Source: an uncultured Bacteroides sp. (lineage in GTDB: Bacteria; Bacteroidota; Bacteroidia; Bacteroidales; Bacteroidaceae). From it: 42,754 bases of DNA. Both the position numbers and the translations under genes were made by a program. The notes under the pieces are model-generated. The model made no database searches and was not told where the DNA came from. It saw only the letters and a program-made list of their open reading frames with translations. Below are positions 9,925-18,398 of this stretch, piece by piece (position 1 is the stretch's first letter; every line of letters begins with the position of its first letter). The stretch is taken from NCBI GenBank assembly GCA_944320295.1, contig CALUGY010000115.1:1-42754 (forward strand), given 5' to 3'.

Positions 9925-9970
9925 CCCCTCCCCTTCGGGGGAGGGCTGGGGAGAGGCCGGGAGGGTTAGG
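9925..9970. repeat. Right inverted arm of the intergenic element
   Basis: Partner of 9528-9574 in inverted orientation. Its CCCCTCCCC-TTC-GGGGGAGGG core is a stable hairpin on its own. The arm overlaps the last codons and stop (9966-9968) of the minus-strand phosphopantetheinyl transferase gene, so the element boundary reaches into that gene. Confidence 0.8.
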
Positions 9971-10598
9971 GAGAGGCCACGATGTACGTCAGCACATACC
10001 CCTCCCCGATGCGGTATCTCACCGTGAAGTCCGTCTCCATGCCCGGCTTGAGGCAGGAGAGTTGGAACCGCCCGGCGGGGGCGGGGGTGAAGGGCGCGAT
10101 GCGCAGGTCTTGCTGGAAGTCGATGCCCTCGCGGTCGAGGCATTTGAAGGCGGCTTCCTTGGCCGACCAATGCAGCAACATCGTCCACGTGTCGTCGCCC
10201 TGGTAGGGGAGGGGGTGCTCCGAGGGGTGCAGTATGCGCGGCGCCACGCGGCGTATGCGGGGGCCGTATTGCTCGATGTCAATGCCCACCGTCCCCCGGC
10301 CCAGTAGGATGGCCGCGTGCCCGGCGGTGTGCGATATGCTGATGCCGGTGTCGCTGCCCGTGAGATAGGGGCGGCCCGACGGCAGATAGGCTATCCGCGC
10401 CTCCGGCCCCGCCACGGCGTGCAGCAGGGCGCGGACGGCCAGCCACTCCGTGCGCCGTGCCGTGGACGAGAAGCGCCGCTCCGCCTCCTCCACGTGGGGG
10501 CGGCAGGGGGGCAGGAGGCATAGCTCGCGGTATGTCTCGGTCACGTCCCACACGGCCAGGGTGTGGGTGTCTTCGGTATGTGTGTAGGCTATGGGCAT
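9966..10598 (-). CDS. 4'-phosphopantetheinyl transferase (Sfp-type)
   Basis: Transfers phosphopantetheine from CoA to a serine of acyl carrier or peptidyl carrier proteins. The frame is open much further upstream, but the gene proper begins at the ATG at 10598 (MPIAYTHTEDTHT), 20 nt after the gldE stop, giving 210 residues. Diagnostic motifs are GTVGIDIEQYG, with the Mg-binding acidic residue after GID, and WSAKEAAFK, the WxxKEA signature. An upstream basic region (RRTEWLAVRALL...YLPSGRPYL) matches the family too. It is the last gene of the mutY-ssb-gldE-PPTase run and occupies the place where gldD follows gldE in gliding Flavobacteriia. Its C-terminus lies inside a repeat arm. The natural carrier-protein substrate cannot be told from sequence. 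Confidence 0.88.
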   Translation of the reverse strand: MPIAYTHTEDTHTLAVWDVTETYRELCLLPPCRPHVEEAERRFSSTARRTEWLAVRALLHAVAGPEARIAYLPSGRPYLTGSDTGISISHTAGHAAILLGRGTVGIDIEQYGPRIRRVAPRILHPSEHPLPYQGDDTWTMLLHWSAKEAAFKCLDREGIDFQQDLRIAPFTPAPAGRFQLSCLKPGMETDFTVRYRIGEGYVLTYIVASP

Positions 10599-10618
10599 GG
10601 GCGCGTGCGGGTGGCGGG

Positions 10619-11971
10619 TCAGCCTTTGTCCGGCTCCTCCGGTGCGATGGTGACCTTGATTTTGACGATGCGCCGCTCGTCCCTCTCCAGTATCTCGAAG
10701 GTGCAGCGGCCCAGTTGCAGCTGCTCGTGCAGTTCGGGGAAGTCGCCCTTCAGCTCCAGCATCAGTCCGGCCAGGGTGTCGGCGTCTCCGGCGGCGTCTT
10801 GCAGCTCCCTCAGGTCGGTCTGCGTCACGCGGGCAAAGTCCACTAACTGCGTCTTTGCCTCGAACGTCCACGAGTGCTCGTCCAGGCGCGTGTATCCGGT
10901 GTCCTCCTCGTCGTACTCGTCGTGAATCTCGCCCACAATCTCCTCTATCACGTCCTCCATGGTCACGATGCCCGACATGCCGCCGAACTCGTCCACCACG
11001 ATGGCAATGTGTATCTTCTTCTGCTGGAAGTCGCGGAGCAGCTCGTCGATCATCTTGGTCTCGGGCACGAAGTATGCCGGGCGTATGAGCGACTGCCACT
11101 TGAAGGCGGCCCCCTTGTCCAGGTGCGGCAGCAGGTCCTTGATGTAGAGTATTCCCTTCACGTTGTCCCTCGTGCCGGCATAGACGGGTATGCGGGAGTA
11201 GACGTTCTCCACCACGCAGCGCAGCACCTCCTTGAAGGGCGTGCCTATCTCCAGGTCCACCACGTCCGGGCGTGAGGTCATCACCTCTTTGGCCGTCTCG
11301 CCCCCGAAGCGTATCAGGCCCTTCAGCAGGCGGTCTTCGTCGGTCAGCTCCGCCTCCTCGGTCATGTCCAGCACCTGCGACAGCTCGTCCACCGACAGTC
11401 CGCGCACCCCGCGCCGCGCTGCCCGGCGGTCGGCATACGTCTTGAAGTATACCCACACCGAGCTGAACGGGTAGAACAGCGAATATAGCAGCCCCACGCC
11501 GCCCACGGCCTTGCGCAGGAACGCCGTCTTGTCCTTCATGGGGCACAGCCTGGGCACGGTGTATCCGGCCAGCAGCAACAACACCGTGGCCGCGGCGGCC
11601 AGCGTCACGATGCCCCATGCCTCCACGGCGAAGTGGAACACGTCGTTGAAGAAGTAGCAGCACAGCACCACCGCCGATACGTCGGCCACGTCCTTGGCGA
11701 TGACCAGCGTGGCTCGGAGCCTCTCCCGGCCTTCGAGCAACTTGCCGATTCTGCGGTCTGCGGGATGTGTGCTTGCGGAGAACCCTTCCGCCTCCGCCTG
11801 CGTCAGTAAGAAGAATGCGTGCTCGCACCTGGCGGCGAATGCCGACACGGCCAGCAACAGGAGCGCGGCGGCAAGTGCCGCCACGGCCCCGATGGAAGGT
11901 ATAGTGGTATATGTCTCGCCCATGTATGCCGACAGGCATAACGGGACGTCAGTATCAGGAAGCGTCTGCAT
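10619..11971 (-). CDS. gldE: GldE-like gliding-associated CBS-domain membrane protein
   Basis: A 450-residue inner-membrane protein of the HlyC/CorC (CNNM-like) family. Hydrophobic segments near residues 25-47, 90-115 and 120-140 form the membrane domain. Two CBS domains follow; the second half reads [38 protein letters not shown], which is the CorC signature. A C-terminal transporter-associated domain ([19 protein letters not shown]...) ends the protein. The position between ssb and the next gene is the classic gldE context, which is why I prefer GldE to a general CorC name. In Flavobacterium GldE is partly redundant with GldD and linked to gliding/T9SS; the actual substrate is unknown. The start at 11971 leaves 12 nt to ssb; a Met at 11923 is an alternative. 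Confidence 0.87.
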   Translation of the reverse strand: MQTLPDTDVPLCLSAYMGETYTTIPSIGAVAALAAALLLLAVSAFAARCEHAFFLLTQAEAEGFSASTHPADRRIGKLLEGRERLRATLVIAKDVADVSAVVLCCYFFNDVFHFAVEAWGIVTLAAAATVLLLLAGYTVPRLCPMKDKTAFLRKAVGGVGLLYSLFYPFSSVWVYFKTYADRRAARRGVRGLSVDELSQVLDMTEEAELTDEDRLLKGLIRFGGETAKEVMTSRPDVVDLEIGTPFKEVLRCVVENVYSRIPVYAGTRDNVKGILYIKDLLPHLDKGAAFKWQSLIRPAYFVPETKMIDELLRDFQQKKIHIAIVVDEFGGMSGIVTMEDVIEEIVGEIHDEYDEEDTGYTRLDEHSWTFEAKTQLVDFARVTQTDLRELQDAAGDADTLAGLMLELKGDFPELHEQLQLGRCTFEILERDERRIVKIKVTIAPEEPDKG

Positions 11972-11983
11972 GGATGGAGGGTG

Positions 11984-12412
11984 TTAGAATGGCAGGTCGT
12001 CTGTAGCCTGGCCTTGTGCCGGGGCGGCCTGTTGCGTGGCAGCCTGCTGCGGTTGTGCGGCCGGCGCTTGTTGCGCGGGCTTGGGGGAAAGCATCTCCAT
12101 GTTGTCCACGAATATCTCTGTCACGTAGCGCCGCGCGCCGTTCTGGTCGTCATACGAGCGGGTGCGTATCTTGCCTTCCACATAGAGCTTGTCGCCTTTG
12201 TGCACGTACTTCTCGGCCGTCTCGGCCAGCCCGCGCCACAGCACCAGGTTGTGCCAGTCCGTGCGTTCGGGCACCTGCGTGCCGTTGGCCAGCGTATAGC
12301 CGCGTTCGGTGGTTGCCAAGGGGAACATGGCCACGGCCACTCCCGCGCTGACGTACTTGATGACGGGGTCTTTGCCCACGTTTCCTATCAATATCACTTT
12401 ATTTACCGACAT
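11984..12412 (-). CDS. ssb: Single-stranded DNA-binding protein
   Basis: Tetrameric OB-fold protein that coats single-stranded DNA in replication and repair. Residues 1-110 form the OB domain (MSVNKVILIGNVGKDP, WHNLVLWRGLAETAEKYVHKGDKLYVEGKI). A Gln/Ala-rich linker of about 25 residues follows, and the acidic tip DDLPF, which binds partner proteins, is intact. At 142 residues it is a little shorter than E. coli SSB because of the short linker. It lies 75 nt downstream of mutY and 12 nt upstream of gldE on the minus strand, so probably one operon. Confidence 0.96.
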   Translation of the reverse strand: MSVNKVILIGNVGKDPVIKYVSAGVAVAMFPLATTERGYTLANGTQVPERTDWHNLVLWRGLAETAEKYVHKGDKLYVEGKIRTRSYDDQNGARRYVTEIFVDNMEMLSPKPAQQAPAAQPQQAATQQAAPAQGQATDDLPF

Positions 12413-12487
12413 AGTGTGTTTGTTTGGTTTCGACGGTCAAAAATAGAGAGAATATCCATGCCGTGCAAACATCGCCGCCATAATCTT

Positions 12488-13531
12488 TTATAAATGCCCT
12501 TCGAGGAAGCGTTGCACCAGCCGCGGCATGGCGTATTGCCCTACCTCCCCGGCCGGCACGCGCAGGCATCCCGTAAAGGCGGCGGACTCTTCCGGCAGCA
12601 GCACCTCGTAGAAGTCGGCATGGATTACCTGGTGCGACAGCACGTGTCTCACGCCCTTCTGCACGGCCCTTACCTTTTGTGGCACCTCCCCTTCAGGGAA
12701 ATACGAGCGGTATGCGGGTGAGGCACATAGTTCGTCCTTCGTCCATACCCGGCCGGATTCCACGAGCGGCAGTTCGTACAGCCCCTGCCAGATGTCGTCC
12801 CCGGTGCGCTTGTGCAGCAGGATTCGGTCACCTGTCCGCACAAACAGGTAGCAGAAGTAGCGGTCGGTGGTTTGTGGCTTGCGCTTCTTGGCGGGCAGTT
12901 GTGCCACGCAGCCGTGGCGTGCCGCATGGCAGGTCTCCACCAAGGGGCATCCGGCACAGTCGGGCGACGAGGGGGTGCATTGCAAGGCTCCGAAGTCCAT
13001 GACGGCCTGGTTGTAGTCGCCCGGCCGGGAAGGGTACAGCATCTCGTCGGCCACCGCGCGGAAGGCCTTCTTCCCCTTGGCCGTGTCCGCCGGCTCGCTG
13101 ATGCCGAAGTAGCGTGCCAATACCCGTTGCACGTTGCCGTCCACCACGGCATAAGGCATGCCGTAGGCTATGGAGCAGATGGCCGCTGCAGTGTATTCGC
13201 CTACACCCTTCAGCGCAAGTACCCCTTGGTATGTCGTGGGGAAGTGCCCCTCCATGCTGCGGGCGGCGGCGTGCAGGTTCCGTGCCCGCGAGTAGTAGCC
13301 CAGTCCTTGCCAGTAGCGGAGCACTTCCTCCTCGGTGGCGGCGGCCAGCGCTTCTACGTCGGGGAAGCGTTGTACGAAGCGCAGGTAGTAGTCGTACCCT
13401 TGCACCACGCGTGTCTGTTGCAGGATGATTTCCGACACCCAGATGCGGTAAGGGTCGGCGGTGTTGCGCCACGGCAGGTCGCGTCCGTGCCGTGCGTACC
13501 ATTCCATCAATGTGCGGGTAAAGAGATTCAT
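12488..13531 (-). CDS. mutY: A/G-specific adenine DNA glycosylase MutY
   Basis: Removes adenine mispaired with 8-oxoguanine. I take the ATG at 13531 (MNLFTRTLMEWYARHG), giving 347 residues; an upstream Met at 13549 lies inside the predicted promoter. The HhH-GPD glycosylase core is complete: E34 in SEIILQQTR, the helix-hairpin-helix LKGVGEYTAAAI, and catalytic D131 in VVDGNVQRVLAR. Cys185, 192, 195 and 201 give the C-x6-C-x2-C-x5-C spacing for the [4Fe-4S] cluster. The C-terminal third (from about TTDRYFCYLFVR) is the Nudix-like domain that recognises 8-oxoG. First gene of the mutY-ssb-gldE-PPTase run. Its promoter sits so close to the start that the mRNA may be leaderless. Confidence 0.95.
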   Translation of the reverse strand: MNLFTRTLMEWYARHGRDLPWRNTADPYRIWVSEIILQQTRVVQGYDYYLRFVQRFPDVEALAAATEEEVLRYWQGLGYYSRARNLHAAARSMEGHFPTTYQGVLALKGVGEYTAAAICSIAYGMPYAVVDGNVQRVLARYFGISEPADTAKGKKAFRAVADEMLYPSRPGDYNQAVMDFGALQCTPSSPDCAGCPLVETCHAARHGCVAQLPAKKRKPQTTDRYFCYLFVRTGDRILLHKRTGDDIWQGLYELPLVESGRVWTKDELCASPAYRSYFPEGEVPQKVRAVQKGVRHVLSHQVIHADFYEVLLPEESAAFTGCLRVPAGEVGQYAMPRLVQRFLEGHL

Positions 13532-13535
13532 AGTG

Positions 13536-13565
13536 CAAAGGTAAACCATTTCTTCCGCATGGCAA
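13536..13565 (-). promoter_or_regulatory. Predicted promoter of mutY, abutting the start codon
   Basis: On the minus strand a TTG (13565-13563) is followed by 19 nt and then TACCTTTG (13543-13536), an excellent Bacteroidota -33/-7 pair. The mutY ATG begins at 13531, only 4 nt after the -7 box, so the expected transcript start falls on or next to the start codon. Confidence 0.6.
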
Positions 13566-13606
13566 TGCCTCCGGCCGGGGCATCGTCCCGCTTTTCCGGT
13601 TTGTTG

Positions 13607-13637
13607 TTGCCTGTGTCGGTGTAAATGTTTACCTTTG
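13607..13637 (+). promoter_or_regulatory. Predicted promoter of plsC
   Basis: TTG at 13607-13609, 20 nt, then TACCTTTG at 13630-13637. The plsC ATG is 22 nt further on. Together with the divergent mutY promoter the two -33 elements are about 40 nt apart. Confidence 0.6.
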
Positions 13638-13659
13638 CCGCATCATAAAGACAAGGAAC

Positions 13660-14418
13660 ATGAGACTCATCTACAACATCTACCAAATCTGCATCGCGCT
13701 GCCCATCTTCTTGGTTCTAACCCTTCTTACGGCCATTGTCACCATCGTCGGCTCCCTGATAGGAGGGGCGCACGTGTGGGGCTACTACCCAGGGAAAATA
13801 TGGTCACAACTGACGTGCTATCTGTTACTCATTCCCGTCAAGGTGCGCGGCAGGGAGAAGCTGGACAAGCACACGTCTTATGTGTTTGTGCCCAACCATC
13901 AAGGGGCATTCGACATATTCCTGATTTACGGCTTTCTGGGGCGCAATTTCAAGTGGATGATGAAGAAGAGCCTGCGTAAGATACCGTTTGTGGGAAAGGC
14001 TTGCGAGAGTGCCGGCCACATCTTCGTGGACCGGAGTAATCCCCGCAAAATGATAGGCACCATGCGGCAGGCTGGTGCCACGCTCAAGCATGGCGTGTCG
14101 CTTGTGGTGTTTCCCGAAGGGGTACGTACATCCACCGGGCGAATGGGCCGTTTTAAGCGCGGTGCCTTCCAGTTGGCGGATGAGTTGCAGCTTGCCGTGG
14201 TGCCCGTTACCATCGACGGGTCGTTTGACATTTTGCCGCGCACGGCCAAGTGGGTGCGACGCCATCGCATGACGCTCACCATCCATGAGCCGATATTCCC
14301 CCAAGGAAAAGGGCCGGAAAACGTAAGTGCCACTATGGAAGAGGCTTACACGGCCATAGAGAGCGCATTGCCTGCTTCGCGCCGCAACCCGGTGGAAGGT
14401 ACGGCACAAGGCAACTGA
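13660..14418 (+). CDS. plsC: 1-acyl-sn-glycerol-3-phosphate acyltransferase
   Basis: Acylates lysophosphatidic acid to phosphatidic acid at the inner membrane. The 252-residue protein has a hydrophobic N-terminal segment at about residues 8-35. The HX4D catalytic motif is NHQGAFD (H80, D85), and the acceptor-phosphate motif FPEGVRTSTG lies at 151-160. The late motif VVPVTIDGSFDIL is also present. The product is complete and of usual length. It is a single-gene unit followed at once by a family A repeat array and a convergent lipoprotein gene. Confidence 0.92.
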   Translation: MRLIYNIYQICIALPIFLVLTLLTAIVTIVGSLIGGAHVWGYYPGKIWSQLTCYLLLIPVKVRGREKLDKHTSYVFVPNHQGAFDIFLIYGFLGRNFKWMMKKSLRKIPFVGKACESAGHIFVDRSNPRKMIGTMRQAGATLKHGVSLVVFPEGVRTSTGRMGRFKRGAFQLADELQLAVVPVTIDGSFDILPRTAKWVRRHRMTLTIHEPIFPQGKGPENVSATMEEAYTAIESALPASRRNPVEGTAQGN

Positions 14419-14431
14419 TTGCCCGCTCGGG

Positions 14432-14519
14432 CGCGACATGTTCCGGGCAGATACGGAACGTGTTGCGGGCAAACGCGCAATGTGTTCGAAGCACAAGCGG
14501 AACGCATTGGGAGCCAGCC
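14432..14519. repeat. 22-nt palindromic array, family A, locus 2 (4 units)
   Basis: Units begin at 14432, 14454, 14476 and 14498, each exactly 22 nt. Cores are variants of one palindrome: CGCGACATGTTCCG, CGGAACGTGTTGCG, CGCAATGTGTTCGA, CGGAACGCATTGGG. The array starts 14 nt after the plsC stop and ends 29 nt before the stop of the convergent gene. These units are more eroded than those at 25834. Confidence 0.82.
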
Positions 14520-14548
14520 TTGATAATTAGCTGTTTATAGAGGGCGTA

Positions 14549-15295
14549 TTAATAGGGTAAGGACGATATCCCTTGCTGCGAGTAGCCCTGTTCCTTTAGG
14601 TATTGCATGTTTTCTTCTGCCTTCATGAGGTAGGCTTTCACCAAGGGATTGGACTTGAAGTGGTCGGAAGCTTCGTCGACGATGGACTGTATTTGGGGAG
14701 TAAGGATGGGATATGGATGCATGTTGCACATCATCATGAAGACACTTGGCCCGAGCACATTGTCCGTATTGTCGAGGATAAACTTTTTCACGTAAGCTTC
14801 CATGTCGTTTTGCAACTGTTCTTTTTCCTGTTGGAGCTGTTCGTGGATTTCATCGATGTTGGCACCTTCAAGTATCATGCGTGCCTCTTTCCTTTCCACA
14901 TCTTCCACGGCGACTTCCATGGCATTATGTTTCTTTATGAAGGTATAGAGGCGGTCATTCAAGGGAGTGCCTTTCGCCAAGAGCTGCGAGTTGGAGATGG
15001 CCACCTGCACTTTTCCGGCTTCGAGCACCAAGGGCATGATGCTTTCCCCGTCCATGTAGAGCGTCACCATGCGAACCGTGTCCACGGGACCTTCCATGTC
15101 GAACAGCCCATGAAGCACTTCGGCGGAGTCCACGTTGACCCATCCTTCTCTTTCGTATGATTTCAAAAAGAGTTTCTTTCCGTCAAGGCCGGTAATGGAA
15201 GAGCTTCCCTCTACATAATAGCTACTCGTGCATGACAAAAACAAAGCCGACATGCACAACACAGAGAAAAGAACATTCGCGCGTATTTTCTGCAT
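14549..15295 (-). CDS. DUF4369-like lipoprotein, function unknown
   Basis: 248 residues from the ATG at 15295 (MQKIRANVLFSVLCM). The N-terminus is a lipoprotein signal, with the lipobox cysteine at residue 22 in SALFLSC, so it should be anchored to a membrane facing the periplasm. The next ~100 residues (SITGLDGKKLFLKSYE...GLFDMEGPVDTVRMVTLYM...LVLEAGKVQV) have the pattern of the DUF4369 domain found at the N-terminus of many Bacteroidales thioredoxin-like proteins. A helical, Glu-rich segment (EQLQQEKEQLQND) follows. No thioredoxin CxxC domain follows, so this is a stand-alone or shortened version. Role unknown. The assignment is by pattern and not by search. Confidence 0.75.
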   Translation of the reverse strand: MQKIRANVLFSVLCMSALFLSCTSSYYVEGSSSITGLDGKKLFLKSYEREGWVNVDSAEVLHGLFDMEGPVDTVRMVTLYMDGESIMPLVLEAGKVQVAISNSQLLAKGTPLNDRLYTFIKKHNAMEVAVEDVERKEARMILEGANIDEIHEQLQQEKEQLQNDMEAYVKKFILDNTDNVLGPSVFMMMCNMHPYPILTPQIQSIVDEASDHFKSNPLVKAYLMKAEENMQYLKEQGYSQQGISSLPY

Positions 15296-15325
15296 ATAAG
15301 AAATAAGTTTACGGAGCACAGGGGG

Positions 15326-15333
15326 CAAAGGTA
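15326..15333 (-). promoter_or_regulatory. Predicted -7 box for the DUF4369-like gene
   Basis: TACCTTTG on the minus strand, about 30 nt upstream of the ATG at 15295. No clear TTTG lies at the expected upstream distance. Confidence 0.5.
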
Positions 15334-15386
15334 TTAATATTACTTATAAACTGGTCTGGAAGAAAGGTATTTTCAGTTGGTTTACG

Positions 15387-15394
15387 TATTTTTG
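15387..15394 (+). promoter_or_regulatory. Predicted -7 box for the S46 peptidase gene
   Basis: TATTTTTG, matching TAnnTTTG, about 100 nt upstream of the ATG at 15498. It would give an untranslated leader of roughly 95 nt in which I see no riboswitch-like structure. Confidence 0.4.
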
Positions 15395-15497
15395 CACAAC
15401 ATTTGCAGGTCGCAGCCGTGCCCCCGACAGGCGGAAGGCCGCTTGCCTGGACTTGTGTTTTCGACTGATAACTATAACCTATATTGAGAAACGACGT

Positions 15498-17657
15498 ATG
15501 AATGTAAAGAAGTACATGGCGGCGCTTGTTGCCGCAGTATTCACCTTGTCGGCCCAGGCAGACGAGGGCATGTGGCTGCTTCAGTTGCTTAAGCAGCAAA
15601 ACTCCATTGACATGATGAAGAAGCAAGGCCTTAAGCTGGAGGCCGACTCGTTGTATAACCCGGATGGCGTGTCGCTGAAGGATGCGGTCGGCATATTCGG
15701 CGGTGGATGTACGGGGGAAATCATTTCACCCGAAGGACTTATCCTTACCAACCACCATTGCGGCTATTCGGCCATACAGCAGCACAGTTCGGTGGAGCAC
15801 GACTACCTGACCGATGGTTTCTGGGTCATGAGCCGTGCAGAGGAGCTGCCTACGCCGGGGCTGAAGTTCCGGTTCGTGCATCGCATCGTGGATATCACGG
15901 ACTTGGTGAATGCCCGTGTAAAGGCCGGTGAGGTGACGGAATACGAGGCCATGACACGTCCCTTCCTCAGAAAGCTGGCCCAGGAGGAACTGGAAAAGAG
16001 CGACCTCAACGGGAAACCGGGAATAGAGCCGTTGGCATTGCCCTTCTATGCCGGAAACAAGTATTACCTCATATATTATAAGGTATATAGCGACGTGCGC
16101 ATGGTGGCTGCCCCGCCTTCGAGCGTCGGCAAGTTTGGTGGAGAGACAGACAACTGGATGTGGCCCCGCCACACGGGCGACTTCTCCATGTTCCGCATTT
16201 ATGCAGACAAGAACGGTGAGCCTGCCGAATACAGCACGGACAACGTTCCTCTGAAAACGCCCCAATACTTCCACATTTCCTTGAAGGGCTTGGCTGAAGG
16301 AGACTACGCCATGATCATGGGCTTCCCCGGCTCCACGGAGCGTTATCTTACGCAGAGCGAGGTGAAGCAGGCCATGACCGCCACCAACCAGGCCATGATA
16401 GATGTGCGCACCATCTACCTTGATGTGCTCCGCCAGTTCATGCAGGCGAGCGACAAGACACGCATACAGTATGCCAACAAGTTTGCCGGAAGCAGCAACT
16501 ACTGGAAGAACTCCATCGGCATGAACAAGGCCATCGTGGACAACAACGTGCTGGAGACCAAGGCAGAGCAGGAACGCAGGTTCGCGGAGTTCGCCAAAGG
16601 GAAACCCGAATACGAGGGTGTCGTGGAGAAAATAGACGCCCTTGTGGAGCAAATGACCCCCGCCCTGCACCGCATGAACTACACGGCCGAAGCCTTGGCC
16701 CGCGCCATAGAGTTCGGCTGTCCGCCCGCAGTAATGGACAACATGAAGGAGGCCATCGAAACAAAGAACGACTCCCTGCTCCAAGCATCCAAGGCACAGT
16801 TGGAAGAAGTGTACGAGAGCATCTACAACAAAGACTACGACAAAGAGGTAGACCGCGCCGTGGCCAAAGCCATACTGCCCGCCCTGGCCGGCTTCCTCAA
16901 GCCCGAAGAACTGCCCGCCTTCTACCAGACCATTGCCAAGAAGTACAAGGGCGACTATGACTCGTACGTGGACGACCTCTTCGACACCTCCATCTTCGCC
17001 AGCCGCGAGAGCCTGGACAAGTTCCTCAAGAAGCCCAGCGTGAAGGCCATCGACCGCGACATGGCCACCGCCTACAGCCGCGCCAAGCTGGCCAAGCTGA
17101 CCGAAACGGCCGAGGAGTACGGCAAGCACGCCGACGAACTGGCCATGCTCCATAAAGCTTACATCCGCGGCCTGGGCGAGATGAAACTCCCCACGCCCTC
17201 CTATCCCGACGCCAACTTCACCATCCGCCTCACCTATGGAAACGTCAAGTCGTACAACCCCAAGGACGGCGTGCACTACAAGTTCTACACCACGACCGAC
17301 GGCATCCTTGAGAAGGAAGACCCCACGAACCCGGAATTCGTGGTGCCCGCCAAGCTTAAAGAGCTGATACAGAACAAGGACTTCGGCCGGTACGCCATGG
17401 CCGACGGCACGATGCCCGTCTGCTTCCTCACCACGAACGACATCACCGGCGGCAACTCCGGCTCGCCCGTCATCGACGGTGAAGGCCGCCTCATCGGCAC
17501 CGCGTTCGACGGCAACTGGGAGTTGTTGAGCGGCGACATCAACTTTGACGACAACCTGCAGCGTTGCATAGCCCTCGACATCCGCTACATGCTCTTCATT
17601 CTTGACAAACTGGGCGGTTGCTCGCACCTCATCAATGAAATGACCATCGTGGAATAA
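15498..17657 (+). CDS. S46 family dipeptidyl-peptidase, DPP7 type
   Basis: Periplasmic serine exopeptidase that removes dipeptides from the N-terminus of oligopeptides, important in asaccharolytic or proteolytic Bacteroidota. The ATG at 15498 opens a signal peptide ([21 protein letters not shown]); the product is 719 residues, the S46 norm. The catalytic His is in TNHHCGY (about residues 85-90) and the catalytic Ser is S654 in GGNSGSP. The residue 18 positions after that Ser separates the two subtypes: Arg in acid-specific DPP11, Gly in DPP7. Here it is Gly672 (AFDGNWE), so I predict DPP7-like preference for hydrophobic or aliphatic P1 residues. It has no T9SS C-terminal sorting domain. Single gene with a strong terminator. 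Confidence 0.93.
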   Translation: MNVKKYMAALVAAVFTLSAQADEGMWLLQLLKQQNSIDMMKKQGLKLEADSLYNPDGVSLKDAVGIFGGGCTGEIISPEGLILTNHHCGYSAIQQHSSVEHDYLTDGFWVMSRAEELPTPGLKFRFVHRIVDITDLVNARVKAGEVTEYEAMTRPFLRKLAQEELEKSDLNGKPGIEPLALPFYAGNKYYLIYYKVYSDVRMVAAPPSSVGKFGGETDNWMWPRHTGDFSMFRIYADKNGEPAEYSTDNVPLKTPQYFHISLKGLAEGDYAMIMGFPGSTERYLTQSEVKQAMTATNQAMIDVRTIYLDVLRQFMQASDKTRIQYANKFAGSSNYWKNSIGMNKAIVDNNVLETKAEQERRFAEFAKGKPEYEGVVEKIDALVEQMTPALHRMNYTAEALARAIEFGCPPAVMDNMKEAIETKNDSLLQASKAQLEEVYESIYNKDYDKEVDRAVAKAILPALAGFLKPEELPAFYQTIAKKYKGDYDSYVDDLFDTSIFASRESLDKFLKKPSVKAIDRDMATAYSRAKLAKLTETAEEYGKHADELAMLHKAYIRGLGEMKLPTPSYPDANFTIRLTYGNVKSYNPKDGVHYKFYTTTDGILEKEDPTNPEFVVPAKLKELIQNKDFGRYAMADGTMPVCFLTTNDITGGNSGSPVIDGEGRLIGTAFDGNWELLSGDINFDDNLQRCIALDIRYMLFILDKLGGCSHLINEMTIVE

Positions 17658-17681
17658 AGGAACCCTCCCACGACGATACTC

Positions 17682-17735
17682 CACGGGCCGCACCCTCATC
17701 CTGCCATACGGGATGGGTGCGGCCCGTGTCTTTTG
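17682..17735 (+). terminator. Rho-independent terminator after the S46 peptidase gene
   Basis: A long stem pairs CACGGGCCGCACCC (17682-17695) with GGGTGCGGCCCGTG (17715-17728). After a 2-nt bulge it continues as ATCC/GGAT, and TCTTTT follows. Confidence 0.85.
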
Positions 17736-17826
17736 TGCACGCATCTCTCGCCATCGCCCGGCGGGAAAAACCTGCCCGCCAGCCACTTGCAACCTCCTGC
17801 CTGCCGGTTTGATACACGATGTCTCC

Positions 17827-18200
17827 CGGTTTCATCCTACATCACCCACCGTCTCATCCCACATCACATGCCGTCTCATCCTATATCAGACGCCGTCTCA
17901 TCCTACATCACCCGCCGTCTTATCATCTTATAAAAGCCTTATATTAACCATATAAAAGCCTTATATTAACTATATAAAAGCCTTTTATATGTTATATTAA
18001 AGCCTTTTGTATGCCATATTAAAGCCTTTAATATATCAGATTAAAGCCTTTAATATATCACTAATAAGGCTTTTAAGTAAGTTATATAAGGCTTTTAAGT
18101 GAAGATGTTCCGCCGTCTGATGTAGGATGAGACGGTGGGTGATGTAGGATGAGACGGCGTCTGATGTAGGATGATACGCTGTTTGATATATGCTTTCCCG
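17827..18200. repeat. 22-nt periodic array, family C (17 units) with overall inverted symmetry
   Basis: Seventeen consecutive 22-nt units without a single indel, starting at 17827. Units 1-4 carry CCGTCTCATCCTACATCA-like sequence. Units 5-13 (17915-18112) are AT-rich and carry AAAAGCCTTATAT or ATTAAAGCCTTTAAT, a perfect odd palindrome. Units 14-16 (18113-18178) carry TGATGTAGGATGAGACG, the reverse complement of the left units. The whole block is therefore an imperfect palindrome centred near 18013. The 741-bp gap between the peptidase and the export gene holds only the terminator, this array and the promoter; I see no gene in it. Confidence 0.9.
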
Positions 18201-18340
18201 CCGCCCTTGGGATGGACGGCCGTGCATTGACGCCTTGACCCGGGCAGGAGGCAAGGCTGTGCGCCGTTTGTCAGGCATGTAATATCCGGCCTGTCTTAAA
18301 ATTATCTTGGGTGGCTTCTTATAATTAGGAAATAATGTCT

Positions 18341-18348
18341 TACCTTTG
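18341..18348 (+). promoter_or_regulatory. Predicted -7 box for the polysaccharide export operon
   Basis: TACCTTTG, 50 nt upstream of the ATG at 18399, in an AT-rich stretch after the repeat array. The nearest TTG (18307) is too far away to be a standard -33 element. Confidence 0.5.
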
Positions 18349-18398
18349 CTGCCGATTCGTAAAACTACACATTATTTGATATTTAAAGAGAGACGCAT

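Noticed and set aside
10599-11939. N-terminal extension of the phosphopantetheinyl transferase (fusion protein)
   Set aside because: The frame is open upstream only because it is out of frame with gldE; the extension is Arg/Gly-rich shadow sequence and the real start at 10598 fits the family.
15726-17792. Long open frame antisense to the S46 peptidase gene
   Set aside because: Shadow of a gene with biased codon use; no recognisable motif, and it would cross the peptidase terminator.
17827-18200. Possible CRISPR array or phage attachment region
   Set aside because: Units of 22 nt change gradually and mirror each other; there are no constant repeats with unique spacers, and no integrase or phage gene is in the window.
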